From contig OX352763.1 in the NCBI GenBank assembly GCA_947095585.1, forward strand, positions 50,200,329 through 50,264,328: a DNA stretch of 64,000 nt, read 5' to 3'. The DNA comes from Nephrocerus scutellatus. Lineage: Eukaryota > Arthropoda > Insecta > Diptera > Pipunculidae. The position numbers were made by a program, and so were the translations under genes. The notes under the pieces were generated by a model. That model made no database searches and was not told where the DNA came from. It was given only the letters and a program-made list of their open reading frames with translations. Shown piece after piece: positions 10,440-21,345 of the stretch (positions are counted from its first letter, which is position 1; the number at the start of each line of letters is the position of its first letter).

Positions 10440-13135
10440 TAGGGGTAATCAGTACAATCGATTACTCAGATTTCCCCGCAGCACTCGTAGCTGGCAAAAG
10501 AAAGGACGGAAGAACACGTTTTTGCGCCGTTTATTCAATAAGATTTAATGAGGCACTAGAATCTCATTCACAGCAATCGCTGAAAGAAATCTTCTCAAAG
10601 CTGAGTCAGTAAACAACCTGCAACCGGACCTGAAGACAGCGTCCGTCCGATTCTCACGACATTTGGGTCTTTGTCCCGGAATAGACCCAGGATTCTTCTG
10701 GCTAAAGAATATCAACAATCAACAATTCGTTCACTCCAAACGTTTTTTTCATAGTGGAGCAAATTACTCCGGCATCCTTGGTCCGCATACTACTTCTACT
10801 AGCCGGCATCGAGCCGAATCCAGGTGCTCGGATCTGGACATGCCCTGTATGAAACACAAGGATAAATAGAAACATCTACACAGTTAAGTGAAACAACTGC
10901 GGACACTGGTTCCATTTCCGACGAAGCTCAGGTCTAGCCAACATCAGAGACTGGAACCGGAGTTTCATTGCGGAATGCTGCAGGGCACGAGTTCAGACGA
11001 CCAACAACGCCACTACATGGCACTGCTCAGTGTGCCAAAGCCGCATACACGGCAATGCGGACTTAATAACTGTCATCAATGGACCGCCAACTTCTTGGCT
11101 CCATGCTGCTCAAACCAAACATCACAGATACCCCCACAACCTCATAATCCGATAGACAATGTCAACTTGCTCATCAACACCCCACTAACGTCCACGGACT
11201 CACCCCCACAAGCAAACTACCAACATACCACACATGAATACCACATACCTTTCGCTGTGATGCATCTGAATTGCAATGGCTTACGAGGGAAAGTAACAGA
11301 AATCACCAACTATATGGAACACCATGGGATCTTAATACCAGAAACAAAGCTCGGCCCCTCCTGCTTATTATGCAGAAGCACCAATTACAACCAATCAACA
11401 ACAGTTGAGGCGGAGGAGGTCAGTGCACAACTCGGTCAACTACAGACTCATGCCAATAACGGCACCCACCACACTCCATCCACATCTAGAAAAACAAACT
11501 ATTGCAGTCAAGTCCAATGACACCCTAATCGAAATAACAAATGTCCTTCCTTCTTTAGAACATCTACTAACAGATGGTAACCGCCTGATTGTTGGGGATT
11601 TCAACGCCTACCATGACTGCTGGCACTCTAATCTAGAGAACGATCGTCGCGGCACGCATATTGCCGAGCAAATCGATGAGTCAAACTTTGGTACCATCAA
11701 TGAAAACTCACCCACCAGGATCTGGTTCACCTGTTCCCCAGACATCACCATAGTGAGCGACTCTTTATTAGCCTGTACATCCTGTAGAACAGACATAGCG
11801 TTAAACTCCGACCATATCCCGATCATCATCACCGTGGATAAAGCCGGTGTCTTTGTGTCTGTAGATAAACGTACGTTTGTCAAATACACCAAGGCGGACT
11901 GGCCAAGTTTTACCAGGTTTGTCGACAGGCAATTGGGACAGTTACCACCCCCACCAACGCAATTTCAGGTCAGGTTGAACTAAATGGCTGGAGTACCTTC
12001 AATCTTGTGACGGGGGCTCAAAGAAACTTTGGGCCACCACCAAGGAGCTCTCCAACACCACTAGACGTAGACCTAACAGCCATCACCTCCAACAGCACAC
12101 AATAAGACTACCCCAGGAAATGTTCCTCAATGTTCTGTCGCTAGTTTGTAGAACACTCAACGCACTGTAACAAAAGCAAGCGTACTACTCTCTGGAGATT
12201 GCACAGCCTTGACCACGACACACCTCACATATTCTACTTCCCTCCAAGGTCAAATTAGCCATACGCAGTGCAAGACCCTCCAAAGCCATTGGACCGGATG
12301 TAATCGCAACGATTATGTTCAAACATCTGGAATAAACTGGTATCACTTACCTCACTCAAACCTTCAACCTTTCACTTAAAACATTGGACATCCCTGACCC
12401 TTGGAAAATGGGCAGAATTATTCTCCTACTCAAGCCCGGTAAACAGGCAAAACATGATCTTGGGAGTCACATTCGACAATCTGCTGACATTTTCGACTCA
12501 TTCGGGAAACATTAATAAAGTGGTCATGTCCAGAAATAAAGGCCTCAAATCCCTAGCGGGCAGTACATGGGATAAGGACAAAAAACCCTTCGTCTCACAT
12601 ATCAAGCGATTGGCATAACGGTCCTTAACTATGCGGCACCCATCTGGACATCTCGCCTCTGCCACACACAATGGCAGAAGCTTCAATCTGTCAGAATGCT
12701 GCTTGCCACCGCATGTCACATGAGGACCATTTCAAGAAACCCAAATGCTAAAAGTGAAAGAGCACAACGAGCTTCTCGCCAAACAATTCCTACTGGCATG
12801 CCACGAACCCGGTCACCCGAACCGTGACCTGCTCACCCTCAACACACCACCCAGGCATATCCGATCCTATATTCGTCGATGAGCCGCGAAGAGACAAACC
12901 AATTCATCGCATATACACCTTTAGATCCAGCAGACTATAAAGCAGCCCTAAATGCAATTCATCATTCGTCAGTCAGAGCCCCACTAGATGATCGCCAAAA
13001 TAACATCGTGTTTGGAGGTCGCCCCACCCCCCAATATACATCAAAGCGAGAAAAACCTCCCCAGACAAACCAGATCAACCCTGGCACAACTGAGATCATC
13101 TTTTCTGAATAGCTATATACACCGCTTATATAAAA
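10440..13135 (+). pseudogene. BS-like (Jockey superfamily) LINE, RT core deleted
   Basis: A non-LTR element copying itself with an AP-type endonuclease and RT. After a 5' leader, a stretch near 10800-10830 reads GIEPNPGA, a decayed 2A-like motif, followed by a PHD-like zinc module in which two Cys codons are TGA. The endonuclease is seen as MHLNCNGLRGKV near 11262, IVGDFNAYHDCWHS near 11590-11635, and a terminal LNSDHIPIII near 11800-11830. RT starts SKAIGPDVIATIMFKHLE near 12280-12330 and LKPGKQAK near 12430-12450, then jumps straight to ILGVTFDNLLTFS at 12455-12495, so the whole palm with its YADD box is gone. The 3' coding part includes VLNYAAPIWTS and VKEHNELLAKQFLLACHEP. Many frameshifts. 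BS-like is my best placement, not proven. Confidence 0.8.
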
Positions 13136-13137
13136 TT

Positions 13138-14590
13138 GGTTAACTTAGGACCAATCACCATTAAACGCACCACTTTAATGTACTCCAGCGAGGTCAAATA
13201 CGAGTGTCATCCTTGATAAGACTTAACTGGAATTCTCATATCAAGTCAGCCACAAAACGCGCTACAAGGGCCATATGGGCCTACAGAAGACTTTACGGCA
13301 GAACTTGAGGTCCCAATCCTAAGATGATACACCGGATGTACACAATGATGGTGAGGCCCATAATCACGTACGCGGCCATAGTTTGGTGGCCCAAGGGGCT
13401 TGAACGGACAACGGCAAACGAGCTTCAGAAGCTTCAAAGAATCGCCTGTCTATGTATTGCAGGTGCTATGCGTACCTGCACTACGACAGCATTAGAAGCT
13501 ATCGTAGGGCTTTCGCCCCTGCAAATGTTCATTAGGAAGACTGCCGCTAGATGCGCTATAAAGCTGCAACTAGAATATAAGTATAAACCAGGCGACCATG
13601 TGGGAGACCTGAGAATTCTCAACTCAATTTCCGAAAGCGACATGTTCTGCACAATACCCGACTTTATGGTCAGGGAGAACTGTTTCGGCAGCTTATTTGA
13701 GGTAGAAATCTAAGACCGTGCAAGCTGGTCTAATGGTGTTCCGGCACTAGACGCTAGTGGTCTGGTTTGGTTCACTGATGGATCGAAGATGGAATCTGGA
13801 GTTGGTACTGGCGTCTTCGGACCCAGTACAAAGGTCTCGATACCAATGGGAGTAAGTCCCACGGTCTTCCAGGCTACAAGCCATAGAGATCTGCGCTAGG
13901 ATAAACCTTGGTAAAGGCGTTAAGGGCGCGAGAATATATATCTATTCAGATAGTCAGCCAGCACTCAAAGCTCTGTCGTCCAATTTAATGGACTCGTTAA
14001 CAGTTTAAAGCTGCTACGATGCACTGTAATCTCTGGCCAGACACAACAGGGTTAAGCTCGGTTGGGTGCCAGGTCATCGAGGAATTGCAGGCAACGAAAC
14101 TGCAGATGAACTGGATAGGGCTGGTTCGGAATCTGCGTTCATAGGACCTAAACCCTTTTGTGGCGTCAACTGGAGTGCCGCCTCAAAACTGATTAACTAT
14201 TGGAAAGGCAAACTTCGCCTGGCTCAATGGAAAAATACCGCGGGGCTAAGGCAATCCAAACAACTGATCAGACCCTTCTCATATAAAGAAATCCTGTATT
14301 TAGATAAAGGCAGCATTAGGAAGCTAGTGAGTTTTCTAACTGGCCATTGTGGCTTAAGGTATCATCTTAACAAAATTGGTGTGTGCTCAGTGACAGGATG
14401 TAGGTTCTGTGCGGAGGATGAGGAGTCATCCGAACACATTCTCTGCGAATGCCCAGCACTTATTTGGTTAAGGAGACGCATATTGAATAAGGAAATATGC
14501 TCGGCAGCGGAATTGAAAAACTCTGCTACTAAGGACATTCTGTCTTTCATTAGGAAAGTTGTTTGTCTCTTAGACAATTAATGCCCTATT
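13138..14590 (+). pseudogene. I/LOA-type LINE 3' part with RNase H
   Basis: Begins abruptly behind the BS-like element at the end of RT (SSEVKY, then LNWNSHIKSATKRA near 13210-13260). An open stretch at 13324-13713 carries PIITYAAIVWWPKGLE, the RT thumb region. RNase H is split by frameshifts: WFTDGSKMESGVGTGVFG at about 13769-13825, IYIYSDSQPALKAL near 13935-13975, and VPGHRGIAGNETADELDRAG at 14066-14125, giving the D-E-D-D residues in separate frames. The frame 14066-14581 also has a C-terminal knuckle CRFCAEDEESSEHILCECP. RNase H excludes the Jockey and CR1 clades and points to I, LOA or related clades. About 60 bp of 3' tail follow without a clear poly(A). Confidence 0.82.
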
Positions 14591-16137
14591 AATACTATAG
14601 ATCTTTTAGGTCGCAGTGTCAGTCACTTGGACTTGGCTCTAACATATTTTTACCCAAAAATGAAAATTATCGTTGCGGCGGATGCATCATGCCGCATCAT
14701 ACCGTGATTTACTAACACAAGATTTGTCATTAATGTTCGCTCTGAAAAAATTCCATCAATACATCTACGATCACAAGTTCGAGCTTGAGACTGACTGAAC
14801 GAAAACCGCTGTTGGCCATTTTTGGATCAAAGAAGGGCGTTCGGGTGTACACTGCTAGCCGTTTACAGGCTTACGCATTCATCTTCCGATTTCACTGTCA
14901 AATACGTAGACACGAAGAGTATGCGTATGCGGATTTCTCGCAATTATTTGCCGGTCACGAGAAACTAGATGAAGAAGTTGTCATTGGAAGAGTTCAACGT
15001 CTTGCCTATGGAAGAGTTAAATATCACAAAAATAAGAATAGAAGATTGCACTGCCGGGTCTCTCGCAATCAAGTGAAATAGGTAGGTTATTACTACATGA
15101 CGACTGAAAAAACAATCTTATGTAATTTCTAAATATCTTGTAAAACCGAAAGCATACCTCTCTAATCCTAGAAGCCTCTTTACAGCTCGAGTCGTACCAT
15201 CCATCTACCTTTGGTTTGATAGACTTATTCCTGTATGTAGGTCTCGGCATATCGAATACGAAAATCGAGTTTCTTTCTTTACGTTGTTTTTTTAAGGACA
15301 TTTCTATTCGGCTTGTTTGTATATACTTTTTCTGTGCATTGATATATTTCTGAAGTGGAAGACAATGTAATTAATTTTCACACGAACATAGACGAAAGTT
15401 ACTATTTCCTATTATAAACACTCTATTCATGAGCATGAGCAGTTTAGCAGAAAAATTGTTTTGGTCGTGTAAAAAATAGCGCTAAAAAGTGCTTATCGTG
15501 CTCGTTAGATTGCAGCAAACTTCTAACCACCACGCTCGTTATGTAATATACTAAAACAAAACTGTACTTTTTTAACATATTTACCTTAAGTGAGACGATT
15601 TATGTAAACACAAATCGAATAGAATATGGTACCACGTGCCAAGTCATAATGACACAAGTTGTTAATGTTAATAAAAAGAGGAAGAAATTCATTAAAATAT
15701 ATTGATTCTGAGAGGCAATCGCTGGTCAAATTTTGGTTCAACATTTGTATACAAAAGTGTTCTTTATACATTTTCACAACGATCATCAAATTGGATTCAA
15801 AAGAAGCATCCTACGAAAAAACTTTTTGTGCTAAGAAGCACTTGAATTTTGGTTCAACAATATTAATTTGTTTTGCAAATTTGAAATTACTGTACAATTT
15901 CTAACTTTAGAAATCTAGATGGCTAAATAATATACTACTATAAAATACTTTTAAAAATTTTAAATGTTTATAGTAATTTAAAATTTACAAACAAATTAAA
16001 ATTGTTTATAGAATTATTACTTATTTATACAGTATTTTCTTTATTGAATAATAACTTTCTTTTAATTCTGTAAAAAAAACACTTGTTCATAATCGAAACG
16101 ATAGACGGTACAGAGTATTTAAAAAACTTATATGACA
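14591..16137. other. Intronic spacer, no recognised gene
   Basis: A 98-codon frame at 14785-15081 (+) has no family I recognise. The rest is AT-rich. No splice-flanked conserved block seen. Confidence 0.4.
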
Positions 16138-16255
16138 GCCCCGCGCCCCTGGGGACTGATCACTTCCCAATTTTTATAGAAAGTGTTGTCACTAGAGATA
16201 CACATTTGCGCAAAGTTTTAATAAAATCGGGGTTTAGGAAGTGGACTAAAAAAGG
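16138..16255 (+). repeat. Fragment of the Helentron-like repeat
   Basis: One internal module of the family at 9434-10426: a GC block GCGCCCCTGGGGACTGATCA, then AGAAAGTGTTGTCACTAGAG, ATACACATTTGCGCAAAG and TTTAGGAAGTGG. Neither terminus is present; it is cut off by LINE sequence at about 16255. Confidence 0.65.
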
Positions 16256-16351
16256 TGATAAATCGGAACCTACGAACTACCGTCCTATTGCTTTGTTGTC
16301 GGTTCTATCGAAGGTAATGGAATCTATCGTTAATTTCAGACTAATGAACTA
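16256..16351 (+). pseudogene. CR1-like LINE, RT fragment left of the nested insertions
   Basis: Encodes KKGDKSEPTNYRPIALLSVL and SKVMESIVNFRLMNY, the first conserved box of non-LTR RT. The RT resumes at about 26843 after the short repeat and the LTR retrotransposon that split it. Confidence 0.8.
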
Positions 16352-16382
16352 TCAAACATTCAAAACACAAGCTCATAGACAT
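16352..16382 (+). repeat. Left part of the short poly(A)-tailed repeat, interrupted by the LTR element
   Basis: ATCAAACATTCAAAACACAA..CATAGACAT resembles the sequence at about 28758-28795, where GACATCTCCTC follows directly. Here the repeat breaks after ACAT at the LTR end and continues at 26720. Confidence 0.55.
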
Positions 16383-18438
16383 TGTAACGAGGTTTTCCCA
16401 GCCGGGGTAGAACTCAGTGTGACCAGGGTTCCTTCTATTAGGGTCGTTACAATAAAAAGAATTTATTTTTAGTTGGGAATGGAATTCAATCGTTCTTTAT
16501 TTGTTCTTCGCTTAATCTGTACTGTCTTAAAATTATCGTTTGTTTAAAGCTATATATTATTTTACTGTATAAGTTTCAATTATGATTAAAGGAGGACGAC
16601 GTATCTCCAGGCGGGATGATAGTCTGTTCTCGCGTAGAACGTGGATTTGAAGGCAAGGACTTCGCTCTTGAACCTCCAATAGTGTGGATAATGTCTAGCG
16701 TTAGGCGTGGGCGTGAAGGCAAGGACTTCGCTCTTGAACCTCCAATCTAGCGTAAAGCGTGGATAATGTCTAGCGTAAAGCGTGGGCGTGAAGGCAAGGA
16801 CTTCGCTCTTGAACCTTCAATCTAGCGTAAAGCGTCGGTAATGTCTAGCGTAAAGCGTGGGCGTGAAGGCAAGGACTTCGCTCTTGAACCTCCAATCTAG
16901 CGTAAAGCGTGGGTAATGTCTAGCGTAAAGCGTGGGCGTGAAGGCAAGGACTTCGCTCTTGAACCTCCGATCTAGCGTAAAGCGTGGGTAATGTCTAGCG
17001 TAAAGCGTGGGCGTGAAGGCAAGGACTTCGCTCTTGAACCTCCGATCTAGCGTAAAGCGTGGGTAATGTCTAGCGTAAAGCGTGGGCGTGAAGGCAAGGA
17101 CTTCGCTCTTGAACCTCCAATCTAGCGTAAAGCGTGGGTAATGTCTAGCGTAAAGCGTGGGCGTGAAGGCAAGGACTTCGCTCTTGAACCTCCGATCTAG
17201 CGTAAAGCGTGGGTAATGTCTAGCGTAAAGCGTGGGCGTGAAGGCAAGGACTTCGCTCTTGAACCTCCAATCGTTAGGATAACTACTGGCGTAAAGTGTA
17301 AAGTGAAGGCAAGGACTTCGCTCTTGAACCATTCACTCTGACTTGTTGCCGGGAAGAGGGATTTCTAGGAAAGAAGACCGATTGTTAGGACTGCTGGCCT
17401 TTTATAGTCCTCCATCGAGTGTAGAAATCCCGTTGTTGCAACGATCGTGAAATCCACTAACTCGCCTGATGGTGTGCTGTTGTTGTTGTTTCCTTTGATG
17501 TGCTATGGTTGTTGTTGTTTTGTCCGGCCGGTCAGTATTGCTGCGCTCGGCGGTCTGTTGGTTCGTGATCCCGTTGGTGCAACGATAGGGAAATCCGCTA
17601 CACATCGGTGGGATTTGGTAGTGTTGTTGTTGCCTCTTTGATGTTTGTTAGTTCCAAGATCCCGTTGATGCAAAATTAGGGAACTCCGCTACATCGCATG
17701 ATCGGTGTAGTGTTGTTGTTGTTTTGACTCGTTTGTTATTTGTTGGTTTGCCTCGAAAATGCGTGCTGTCGTACATTGTGTGTTGTTTGTTGTTGTTTTT
17801 TTCTTTTGGTTGTCTAATGATGCTGCAGACTTCTGATTGTCCGCTATCATATTTTGCATGCTGTTTGTTGTTGCCTTTTACGTGGGTCTGCGCCGTCTTA
17901 CACTGCATGCTTTGTTGTTGTTGTTCTCCTTGACTTGTCTGATGCAAAATGTATGCATGTTGTTTGTTGTTGTTTTGAATATTGGTCGGGTATTCTGTGT
18001 CTGTGGTGCTGTATGCCTGCTGTTGTTGTTTTCTCCAATGATGCTGTGTGCTTCTGCATGTATTGTGAGTCACGAGCGGGGTATCCCTAGTCTGTGTGGT
18101 CTGGTGCTGTATGTGTGTCGTCATTCTCTCACTCAGCTGCTTGATGATGGCGTGCATTGGTTGTGCGTGGTGAACTTACGCATTGTGAGAGGAACGACAG
18201 AACGAAATATAGAGAACCTGTGTATCATAAGCCGAGAGTAATTTCGGCGAGTAATTTACCACTTAAAAGAGTGGGAAACATGTTGCTAGGTTTAAGAACA
18301 TTATGGTAAACGTTTCTTTGTAATGTGTATGCAAGTTTTTTTTTTATTAAATTCAAAAGAAAGTGTTGTTTACAAAAAGATGGTTGCGTACCAAAAATAA
18401 TGTGTGGAAAAAATTGTGTGGCAAATTTTCCCTTCACA
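16383..18438 (-). repeat. 3' LTR of the ULP-carrying element
   Basis: Nearly identical to 24660-26719. Its first bases TGTGA supply the TGA stop codon of ORF3. AATAAA on the element strand is the complement of 16496-16501, a candidate poly(A) signal. Confidence 0.93.
16640..17332 (-). repeat. 75-bp minisatellite in R of the 3' LTR
   Basis: Same array as 24920-25608 with one or two substitutions. Core positions step by 75 bp at 16721, 16796, 16871, 16946, 17021, 17096, 17171 and 17246. Equal copy number in both LTRs is expected after a recent insertion because both come from one reverse-transcription event. Confidence 0.9.
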
Positions 18439-19804
18439 CCTCCCCCTTACTTCGACGGATGCTGATCTTTCCCTTGCTGGTGACTAGCACTCCAAGTCGG
18501 GTCTTGTCCTGCACATGGAAGAAGTGTATCCTTCGTAGTTCTCCCGCTTGTACTCTCGCCTTTGCCGTATCTATCTTGGCCTGGAGTTCATGGGATATGG
18601 TTTCGCTCATGGTCTCTTCTTTGTGCACTATGTCACTCCCTGTGAGTGACAGGACATCTTCCTGTCGTCGGGTCGTCGCGGTTTTTGGTGGGTTGTTCCT
18701 GTCTGGTCCGGGTTCGAGGAGGCCTGTCGGCGGGGTGAAACTTCTTTCCCTCGGTTTGTTGTTGTGGCTGCCACTGCTACTGCTGCTGCTACTACGGTTG
18801 CTGCTGTTGCTCCCACTACTGCTGCTGCTGCGGGTGCTGTTGCTACTACTGTCACTGCTGCTGCTACTGCTATCGTGTCTGCTGCGACTGCGGTAGCGGT
18901 GGCGAGTGCGGCGCGGAGTTTTTGGCATGCTGCGGTTGACTCTTTCTCGGATGTTACAGTCTATGTCGTCATCGCCTAATCCGAGATCTGGAAACTTAAT
19001 TGCTGGGTCGGCGCTTCTTTGGATGAGGTTGGCAAGCATTCTCCGTTTCTTGCTGGCGCTGTCCGGCGACATCCTCTGGCCTGGCGAGTCGGGTCCTGAC
19101 AGTCCCCAGGTGAGGACTTTCTCCGCTGCTTCCAGTAAAAATGCGCCACAATCCACCCCATTTCGCTGTTGTGGCATCTCCATGTGTCGGCCTGGGTATG
19201 AGTCCTGGAACTCTGCCCACGTCCAGTGATGTCCCTTCGATAGGTGCTGTTGCACGACGTAGCCGCGAATTATCTCAATGGCCTCGTTCCTCGGTGTTTT
19301 GGCCCACGAATCGTACACATCAATGGTGGCACGGTGAGGTCCCCCCGGGTTGGTAACCACCACGAGGTACCAATGGTTGCCGTCGCAAATGGGCACTAAA
19401 ACCAGGTCTTTCCTGATGAGGTCCTTGTGCCGGTCCCACCTGCTCACTAGTGCGTGTCGCCTAATGGCCGTTGACTCGGGGCTCTCCTGCTGATCTGGCT
19501 GGTACTGCTGCATCCGTGAGAAGAGGAATGTGCTGCAGATCTTGATTCTCTCCCGGTGGCTTTCCTCCATCCTTCTCTCTAACCACCTGAGTCCGACTCC
19601 CACCAGAACGTCGTTGAAGTATACCCCTTTCTTTAGTCGGCAGTAGTCGGCCATTCGCACATCGATGCCACCTGGCCCTGGTGGAAAACTTCCGATCACC
19701 TGGTTTAACTCGGCGTCTCCGGATGCGTGAATCGTGTTTGTGGCTTCCATGCAGATGCGTTGTATGGCTTCGTTGTCTATCTTGGGTGTCCTCTGGGTAT
19801 TCAT
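18434..19804 (-). CDS. ORF3: ULP1/SENP-like (C48) cysteine protease with Arg/Ser-rich tail
   Basis: 456 residues in the place where env lies in errantiviruses. Residues about 55-235 match the SUMO/Ubl protease fold in order: GVYFNDVLVGVGLRWLERR (60-78), like the WLND start of Ulp1; LVPICDGNHWYLVVV (136-150) with the catalytic His H144; TIDVYDSW (160-167) with Asp D165; and PQQRNGVDCGAFLLE (211-225) with oxyanion Gln Q213 and nucleophile Cys C219 at the Q-x5-C spacing. Residues 298-347 are an Arg/Ser then poly-Ser stretch and the last 100 residues are unrecognised. No signal peptide or membrane segment, so it is not an envelope. ATG at 19804 is preceded by TTTTTACAAG, a possible splice acceptor. 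The last codons form the polypurine tract and the LTR supplies the stop. Likely expressed from a spliced or internal RNA. SUMO as substrate is an inference. Confidence 0.9.
   Translation of the reverse strand: MNTQRTPKIDNEAIQRICMEATNTIHASGDAELNQVIGSFPPGPGGIDVRMADYCRLKKGVYFNDVLVGVGLRWLERRMEESHRERIKICSTFLFSRMQQYQPDQQESPESTAIRRHALVSRWDRHKDLIRKDLVLVPICDGNHWYLVVVTNPGGPHRATIDVYDSWAKTPRNEAIEIIRGYVVQQHLSKGHHWTWAEFQDSYPGRHMEMPQQRNGVDCGAFLLEAAEKVLTWGLSGPDSPGQRMSPDSASKKRRMLANLIQRSADPAIKFPDLGLGDDDIDCNIRERVNRSMPKTPRRTRHRYRSRSRHDSSSSSSDSSSNSTRSSSSSGSNSSNRSSSSSSSGSHNNKPRERSFTPPTGLLEPGPDRNNPPKTATTRRQEDVLSLTGSDIVHKEETMSETISHELQAKIDTAKARVQAGELRRIHFFHVQDKTRLGVLVTSKGKISIRRSKGEV
18439..18451 (-). promoter_or_regulatory. 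Polypurine tract
   Basis: The element strand reads AGTAAGGGGGAGG directly before the TGTGAAGGG of the 3' LTR. It primes plus-strand DNA and at the same time encodes the final residues of ORF3. Confidence 0.85.
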
Positions 19805-20352
19805 CTTGTAAAAATTTTGTTGGTTTTGGTTTTGTTTACGATGTCTGGATACACTGAGTAATCACTTGAGACTAATTTTTACTTGTTGTGTGTACTTGAA
19901 ACGAAAACAAGTTGCGGGACCTGTACTCCGTTATTTTCTTCTTCTGGTGTAGTTTACTTCGTTGTTTCAGCATTGGGGTGTCGTGGTGTTACTTTGGATG
20001 TGTTGTATTTTCTTTCTTTTCCCAAGTTGATATCATAGTTTCTGTAATTTAACTCTTTTGGTTACAGATGGGATCGTCAAATGCCGTTTCAGTGTCAGTG
20101 TGTTGCTGACGTATTGCTCTGGATTTCGATGATGATGCTATTGATCGCTGTCGCATTTTCGTCATGCCCCTGACTTCTCTCTCCCGCTTGTGTTCTTTTG
20201 TGTGGTCGTCTTGAGGTTTGTTGCCGATTGTTTTGTCTTGTGGTTTTTAATGGAACGATGTTCTGTTCATGGTTCCCCGTCCCAGACCGCCAGTTGCGCG
20301 GGTGATTATACCATTCGTGCTAATGTTTGCAGCCGTGTTGTATCACTGTGGG
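19805..20352 (-). other. Gap between integrase and ORF3
   Basis: 548 bp without a long open frame. T-rich on the element strand just before ORF3. It could hold the acceptor or promoter for the ORF3 message; I see no strong TATA. Confidence 0.4.
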
Positions 20353-21345
20353 CTAGTTAGAGTGTTGGGTGTGGGGTGTCACTGTTATTGCGATGCGGTT
20401 TGTCTTCTCTGGTTCGGGTGGGGAGTTTCCGTGGAAGTCTTTCAACTCGTTGACGTGGGCTGTGCGCTCCTTGTTTTGCCCATGTTTCCTTAGCCTTACT
20501 ATGACAGGTGAGACGAAGCTCATTACTAAGTATGGCCCGTCGTATCGTGGTGCTAGTTTACTAGCGAACCCTTCCACTGCCTTTGATAGGTGGTGCTGTT
20601 TGACCAGCACCAGATTCCCGATCTCGGGCTTCCAAGGACGTCGTCTGAGGTTGTAGTGGCGGGCTTGATCCTTCGCAGCTCGTTCTAAGTTTCGTCGCAC
20701 GATCTCGAAGATCTCGTTCATCTGGGTCTTTCGGTCCTCTGGTTTTTTACCTAGTGTACCCGTCCCAGGAGTGATCTCGTCGTACAGCGTGTTCGGGAGG
20801 CGGGGTTCTCGGCCCTGTGTCAGGAATGCCGGACTGTATCCTGTTGAGTCCTGTACGCTTGAATTTATTGCTAGCATAACTTCGGGCAGCTTCTCGTCCC
20901 AAGTGCGTTGTTGCGTTCCCGCTAGTTGTGCAATTATTGTTTTAGCGGTGCGGTTGACCCTTTCAGTGGGATTTTCTTGGGGGGTATATGGCGCTGTAAA
21001 TTGCTGGCGTATGCCCATGGTCTCCAAGAATCGACGAAATGCCCTGCTACTGAATTGCGTCCCGTTGTCTGTTATCAGGATCTTGGGTACGCCGTATCGG
21101 GCCAGTATACGTTCGCGAAAAGCCCGTTGGACTCCTTCGGTCGTTGCCCTTCGCATTGGAATCAGTTCGACCCATTTCGAAAACCGATCAAAGAAAACCA
21201 GTAACATGGTATTTCCGTGTTTCGACCTAGGGAGTGGCCCAACGAAGTCACTACACAATGTGGCCCATGGTTCGTCGGCCACCTGGGTAAGCATTTTACC
21301 TGCTGCTTGCTGTTGGCTGGGTTTGTAGCACTGGCAGCTTTCACA
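20353..21345 (-). CDS. pol: Integrase core and C-terminal GPY/F module, offset by one base from pol
   Basis: Inserts the element cDNA into chromosomes. From the ATG at 21294 there are 313 codons. The D-D-E triad is D16 (CSDF), D76 (ITDNGTQF) and E111 (ENPTERVNR). APRYDGPYLVMSF at 248-260 is the GPY/F module. The frame extends upstream of the ATG through a Cys-rich SCQCYKP that completes the HHCC zinc site, so the ATG is not a real start. The offset relative to pol is -1, in a short A run near 21340. It could be a real single-base loss, a recoding site or a base-call error. No chromodomain is seen. Confidence 0.9.
   Translation of the reverse strand, partial: CESCQCYKPSQQQAAGKMLTQVADEPWATLCSDFVGPLPRSKHGNTMLLVFFDRFSKWVELIPMRRATTEGVQRAFRERILARYGVPKILITDNGTQFSSRAFRRFLETMGIRQQFTAPYTPQENPTERVNRTAKTIIAQLAGTQQRTWDEKLPEVMLAINSSVQDSTGYSPAFLTQGREPRLPNTLYDEITPGTGTLGKKPEDRKTQMNEIFEIVRRNLERAAKDQARHYNLRRRPWKPEIGNLVLVKQHHLSKAVEGFASKLAPRYDGPYLVMSFVSPVIVRLRKHGQNKERTAHVNELKDFHGNSPPEPEKTNRIAITVTPHTQHSN

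Noticed and set aside
10855..10900. TGA codons at Cys positions as selenocysteine
   Set aside because: The surrounding LINE is full of frameshifts and deletions; simple decay explains them.
16640..17332. Regular 75-bp repeats as a possible CRISPR-like array
   Set aside because: Units are contiguous without unique spacers, inside an LTR, in an insect genome. It is a minisatellite.
17648..18157. 169-codon Gln/Asn/His-rich frame in U3 of the LTR (also 25929-26438)
   Set aside because: It follows from CAA/TTG triplet repeats, lies upstream of the LTR promoter, and has no domain. Treated as low complexity, not a gene.
18363..18979. Leu- and Ala-rich plus-strand frames opposite ORF3
   Set aside because: Antisense shadows of the Arg/Ser-rich tail of the ULP-like protease.
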